The notes beneath the pieces were generated by a model that saw only the letters and a list, made by a program, of their open reading frames with translations, was not told the origin of the DNA and ran no database searches. From assembly GCF_900100955.1 (NCBI RefSeq), contig NZ_FNCC01000004.1:310001-374000 (forward strand): DNA of 64,000 bases. The letters are read 5' to 3'. Both the position numbers and the translations under genes were made by a program. Source of the DNA: Lentzea fradiae (lineage in GTDB: Bacteria > Actinomycetota > Actinomycetes > Mycobacteriales > Pseudonocardiaceae). Positions 61,011-64,000 of this stretch are shown here, piece after piece; the stretch's first letter is position 1; every line of letters starts with the position of its first letter.

Positions 61011-63140
61011 GTGACCATCTTCCGTGCCGGCCGCACCGGAGCGTGGTGGATGTACCTGGTGGCAGGACACCTGCTGCTCGGCATCTACTACCTGATTCCG
61101 GTGAGCCCTGCGGGGACAGCGGGGCAAACGGTACGGGTGGCGCTCTACTGCACGATCAGCGCTTCCGCCGCTATCGCGACTTTCGCCGGTGTCAAGCGCA
61201 ACCGCCCCCAATGGCGGCGGCCGTGGGTGTTGCTCGCACTCAGCCAGGTCGTTTACGCGATGGCGGACCTGACGTTCTACGCATCGCACTACATCTTCGA
61301 GCACACGCTTTATCCGTCCTATGCGGACATCTTCTACCTGGGCCACTACCCGTTGATGGTGGCGGGTGTGATCCTGCTGATCCGCCGCCGCACACCGGGC
61401 CTCGACCTGCCGAGCCTGCTCGACGCCGCGGTGCTCGCGGTCGTCGCGGGCATGGCCTCCTGGCTGTACGTGATCGGCCCGCAGGCCCGGCTCACGTCAC
61501 CGGTGCTGGTGAAGATCGCGTCGGTCGGCTACCCGATGATGGACCTCGCGCTGTTCGTCGTGGCGCTGCGCCTGATCTTCGGCGCCGGTCCGCGGCCCCG
61601 CGCGTTCGTGCTGCTGACGTGCAACCTGCTCGGCATCTTCACCGCCGACACGATCTACGTGCTACAGCGCCTCGACGGCACCTACCAGGCGGGCAACTTC
61701 CTGGACGCCATCTGGCTGTCGGCGAACCTCTGCATCGGCGCGGCGGCGTTGCACCCGACGATGGCGCGGCTGGTGGACCGGGCGCACGTCAAGGACGTCG
61801 GGCTGAGCCGAGGCCGGATCGTCGCGCTGTCCTCGGCCGCGCTGGCGGCTCCCATCCTGATGCTGGTGCACGACGTGGGCGAGTCGTCGCAGGACGTCTG
61901 GGTGCTCGCGGCGTGCAGCGCGCTGCTGTCGCTGCTGATCATCGCCAGGCTCGCCGGGCTCGTCGCCGACCAGCGCAAGCTCGCGATCACCGACAGCCTC
62001 ACCGGCCTGCACACGCGCCGGTTCTTCGAGGCGCAGCTGCCGCTGGAGATCTCCCGCGCCCGGCGCAACGACGGCTCGGTGGCGGTGTTCATCATCGACG
62101 TCGACCGCTTCAAGTCGATCAACGACAACTACGGTCACCCGGCGGGGGACGACGTGCTGATGGAGGTCGCGGCCCGGCTGCGCGCGGCCTCCCGCGCGGG
62201 GGAGGTGCTCGCGCGCTACGGCGGCGAGGAGTTCGCCCTGCTCGTCCCGGACGCGGGTCCCGGCAGGCTGTCCGTGATCGCGAACCGGCTGCGCGAGCGC
62301 GTCGCGGAGAAACCCATCCCGGTGAACGCGAGCCACGACGACATCCCGCTGTCCGTCACGGTGTCCGTGGGGTCCGCGAGCTTTCCCACGCACGGCGACG
62401 GCCCCGACGACATCGTCGTCATCGCCGACCGGGCGCTGTACGCGGCCAAGGCGGCGGGCCGCAACAGGATCGCGGTGGGTCCGGAGCCGCTGCCCGCGGT
62501 CGACCCGGACACCGACGGAGCGATGGCCGAGTTCCTCTGCCAGGTCGCCGACCGCGTCGACGGCTGGCTGCACCGCTACGACCACAGCCGGTCGGTGTCG
62601 CGCTGGGCGGGGGTGGCGGCGGGCGAGTTCGGGCTCGACGCCCCGACGATCAGGGTCGCCCAGCTCGCCGGCCGCCTGCACGACATCGGCAAGATCATCA
62701 TCCCCGAGGTGGTGCTCACCAAGCCCGGCGCGCTGTCGGAGGAGGAGTGGCGGCTGTTGCGCCAGCACCCCGACTTCGGCTACCGGCTCGCCAGGATGGT
62801 GCCGGGGTTCGCGGGCGTGGCGCACGTGATCAGGCAGCAGCACGAGCGCTACGACGGCACCGGCTACCCGGACGGGCTGCGCGGCGCCGACATCCGCGCG
62901 GAGGCCCGCATCCTGTCCGTCTGCGTGGCGTGGGCCGCGATGCGGTCCAACCGTCCACACCAGACCGCGCTGGACGAGAACCGGGCCCGCCGCGAGCTGT
63001 GGGCCGAACGGGGGCGGCAGTTCGACCCGGACGTGGTGGACATGTTCCTCGACCTGCACACGCAGGGGACCATCGGGATGCTGCGCCCGTCCGGGCTGTC
63101 GGTCCAGGAGGCGGGCTTCCCCGCCGACTTCCGGCCCTGA
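61011..63140 (+). CDS. Membrane-bound GGDEF-HD-GYP cyclic-di-GMP protein
   Basis: 709 residues. Eight or nine hydrophobic segments fill the first ~300 residues (MASE-like sensor). The GGDEF domain (about 325-490) shows ARYGGEEFALL (402) and the I-site region is altered. The HD-GYP domain (about 510-700) has RLHDIGKIIIPE (about 557) and HERYDGTGYPDGL (about 617), both intact, so it may both make and degrade c-di-GMP. GTG 61011 follows GAGGGG at eight bases. It is divergent from the SARP gene and may be coregulated by the inverted repeat at 60833. Convergent with the next gene (10-bp gap). Confidence 0.9.
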   Translation: MTIFRAGRTGAWWMYLVAGHLLLGIYYLIPVSPAGTAGQTVRVALYCTISASAAIATFAGVKRNRPQWRRPWVLLALSQVVYAMADLTFYASHYIFEHTLYPSYADIFYLGHYPLMVAGVILLIRRRTPGLDLPSLLDAAVLAVVAGMASWLYVIGPQARLTSPVLVKIASVGYPMMDLALFVVALRLIFGAGPRPRAFVLLTCNLLGIFTADTIYVLQRLDGTYQAGNFLDAIWLSANLCIGAAALHPTMARLVDRAHVKDVGLSRGRIVALSSAALAAPILMLVHDVGESSQDVWVLAACSALLSLLIIARLAGLVADQRKLAITDSLTGLHTRRFFEAQLPLEISRARRNDGSVAVFIIDVDRFKSINDNYGHPAGDDVLMEVAARLRAASRAGEVLARYGGEEFALLVPDAGPGRLSVIANRLRERVAEKPIPVNASHDDIPLSVTVSVGSASFPTHGDGPDDIVVIADRALYAAKAAGRNRIAVGPEPLPAVDPDTDGAMAEFLCQVADRVDGWLHRYDHSRSVSRWAGVAAGEFGLDAPTIRVAQLAGRLHDIGKIIIPEVVLTKPGALSEEEWRLLRQHPDFGYRLARMVPGFAGVAHVIRQQHERYDGTGYPDGLRGADIRAEARILSVCVAWAAMRSNRPHQTALDENRARRELWAERGRQFDPDVVDMFLDLHTQGTIGMLRPSGLSVQEAGFPADFRP

Positions 63141-63150
63141 CCCGTTTCCC

Positions 63151-64000
63151 TCACCGGAACTTCTCGACCGCCGCCGCGATCGCCCGGTCCATGCTGTTGC
63201 CGTCCTTGGCCTGGTGGCCGGCGTCGTTCAGGATCACCAGCTCGGCGTCGGTCCAGCGCTTGGCCACCTCCCAGGCGGTGTGCAGCGGGCCGCCGAAGTC
63301 GTTGCGGCCGTGGATCAGGATGCCGGGGATGCCCTTGAGCTCGTCCAGGTTGTCGAGGATGTGGTCCGGCTCCAGGAACGCCTCGTTGGCCCAGTAGTGC
63401 GCGACCATCCTCGCCATCAGGTAGCGGGTCGTCGGGTCCTCGTAGCGGGTGCCGGTGAAGTCGTTGTCGCCGCCGGTCATGGTGGCGAGGTCCCACTTGT
63501 TCCAGTCCCAGGCCGCCTTCTCGCGGACCTTCTCGTCCGGTGAGTTGAGGAGCTTGTCGTAGGCGACGGCCAGGTTGCCGTCCCGGTCCTCCTCCGGGAC
63601 GCCGTTTCGGAAGGCTTCGAAGTAGTCGGGGAAGAACATGCCGAGGCCGCGGGTGATCCAGGCGTGTTCCTCGGGGCGGGAGGTGGTCACCGCCGGGATG
63701 ATGATCTCGCTCACCCTGGCCGGGTGCTGGATGGCGTAGGCGAGGGCCAGGGTCGAGCCCCAGGAGCCGCCGATCAGCAGCCACTTGTCGATGTTCAGGT
63801 GGGTGCGGAGCTTTTCCGCGTCGTCGACCAGGTGCTGGGTGGTGTTGTGGCGGAGGCTCGTTGTCGGGTCACTGGCCGGTGGGGTGCTTTTGCCCACTCC
63901 TCGTTGGTCCCAGAGGATCAGGTTCCAGTGGGACGGGTCGAAGTCGGCTCGCCATCGTGGGTTCAGGCCGGCGCCTGGGCCGCCGTGGAAGATGACCGCC
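63151..64000 (-). CDS. pip: Proline iminopeptidase (N-terminus beyond window)
   Basis: The frame is open to the window edge; about 283 residues are present and roughly the first 30 are missing. HGGPGAG (oxyanion), WDQRGVGKS, the nucleophile elbow LLIGGSWGSTLALAYA, and the C-terminal Asp in ILIHGRNDFGGPLHTAWE and His in LNDAGHQAKDG form the S33 prolyl aminopeptidase signature. It removes N-terminal proline from peptides in the cytosol. Stop TGA at 63151, 10 bp from the convergent GGDEF-HD-GYP stop. Confidence 0.9.
   Translation of the reverse strand, partial: AVIFHGGPGAGLNPRWRADFDPSHWNLILWDQRGVGKSTPPASDPTTSLRHNTTQHLVDDAEKLRTHLNIDKWLLIGGSWGSTLALAYAIQHPARVSEIIIPAVTTSRPEEHAWITRGLGMFFPDYFEAFRNGVPEEDRDGNLAVAYDKLLNSPDEKVREKAAWDWNKWDLATMTGGDNDFTGTRYEDPTTRYLMARMVAHYWANEAFLEPDHILDNLDELKGIPGILIHGRNDFGGPLHTAWEVAKRWTDAELVILNDAGHQAKDGNSMDRAIAAAVEKFR

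Overview
The window is high-GC DNA with dense, strongly GC3-biased genes, many GTG starts and many ATGA overlaps. It encodes SARP and LAL regulators, a DUF2690 protein, a SARP-like NRPS relative (Pls/PosA family) and a Thr-linked CBM2-GH18 chitinase. This points to a filamentous actinomycete, most likely in the Pseudonocardiales (Lentzea, Saccharothrix or Actinosynnema type). That placement is inferred from gene content, not from a marker gene. I saw no rRNA, tRNA, CRISPR array, transposase or prophage. Both edge genes are cut: a binding-protein-like gene at the left and a proline iminopeptidase at the right.

Layout. 1-6.2 kb: a binding-protein C-terminus, an AidB-like acyl-CoA dehydrogenase, a FAD oxidoreductase/SAM methyltransferase pair resembling 10-methyl fatty acid synthesis genes, and an HtrA-like protease. 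6.3-13 kb: a PAS-GGDEF-EAL protein and a flavin monooxygenase island (GNAT, LLM monooxygenase, FAD/NAD(P) oxidoreductase, two flavin reductases). 13-19.5 kb: a cupin remnant, DUF6098 and two conserved proteins, then a secreted subtilase facing a small lipoprotein that looks like the subtilase's own propeptide. 19.5-24.6 kb: an MscS channel divergent from a four-gene operon (J-domain pseudokinase, vWA protein, adenylosuccinate-synthetase paralogue, Nudix-wHTH) behind a perfect palindrome matching the HspR (HAIR) operator. 24.7-31.8 kb: an M1 aminopeptidase coupled to a Pls-type synthetase, then a DUF4173 membrane protein. 31.8-36.7 kb: a two-component system, RecD2, and an alpha/beta hydrolase behind a 36-residue ORF with a Zur-like box upstream. 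36.9-41.2 kb: an M14 carboxypeptidase, a serine hydrolase and a chitinase with DasR-like sites. 41.3-48.7 kb: LAL and NarL regulators, AlkA, a Ser/Thr kinase, an HTH-N6-methylase and a PP2C phosphatase. 48.7-57.7 kb: a Tap-like peptidase, LuxR/CobF, a secreted cyclophilin, DUF2306, and a run of small secreted or wall-active proteins (DUF2690, M23, double I36 with an ARB-07466-like domain, and a decayed NlpC/P60 gene). 57.9-64 kb: an AfsR-type SARP, a GGDEF-HD-GYP protein and a proline iminopeptidase.

Two themes cross the window. First, four copies of a roughly 100-170 bp intergenic element (at about 0.9, 14.1, 24.7 and 57.9 kb) carry paired GC-rich palindromes, and every copy lies between the 3' ends of two convergent genes. 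Second, exported hydrolases and their possible controllers are abundant (S8, S1C, M14, M23, Tap, serine hydrolase, I36 domains). The strongest candidate for an undescribed system is the HAIR-linked operon at 20.7-24.6 kb. The convergent element family and the subtilase/stand-alone-propeptide pair come next.
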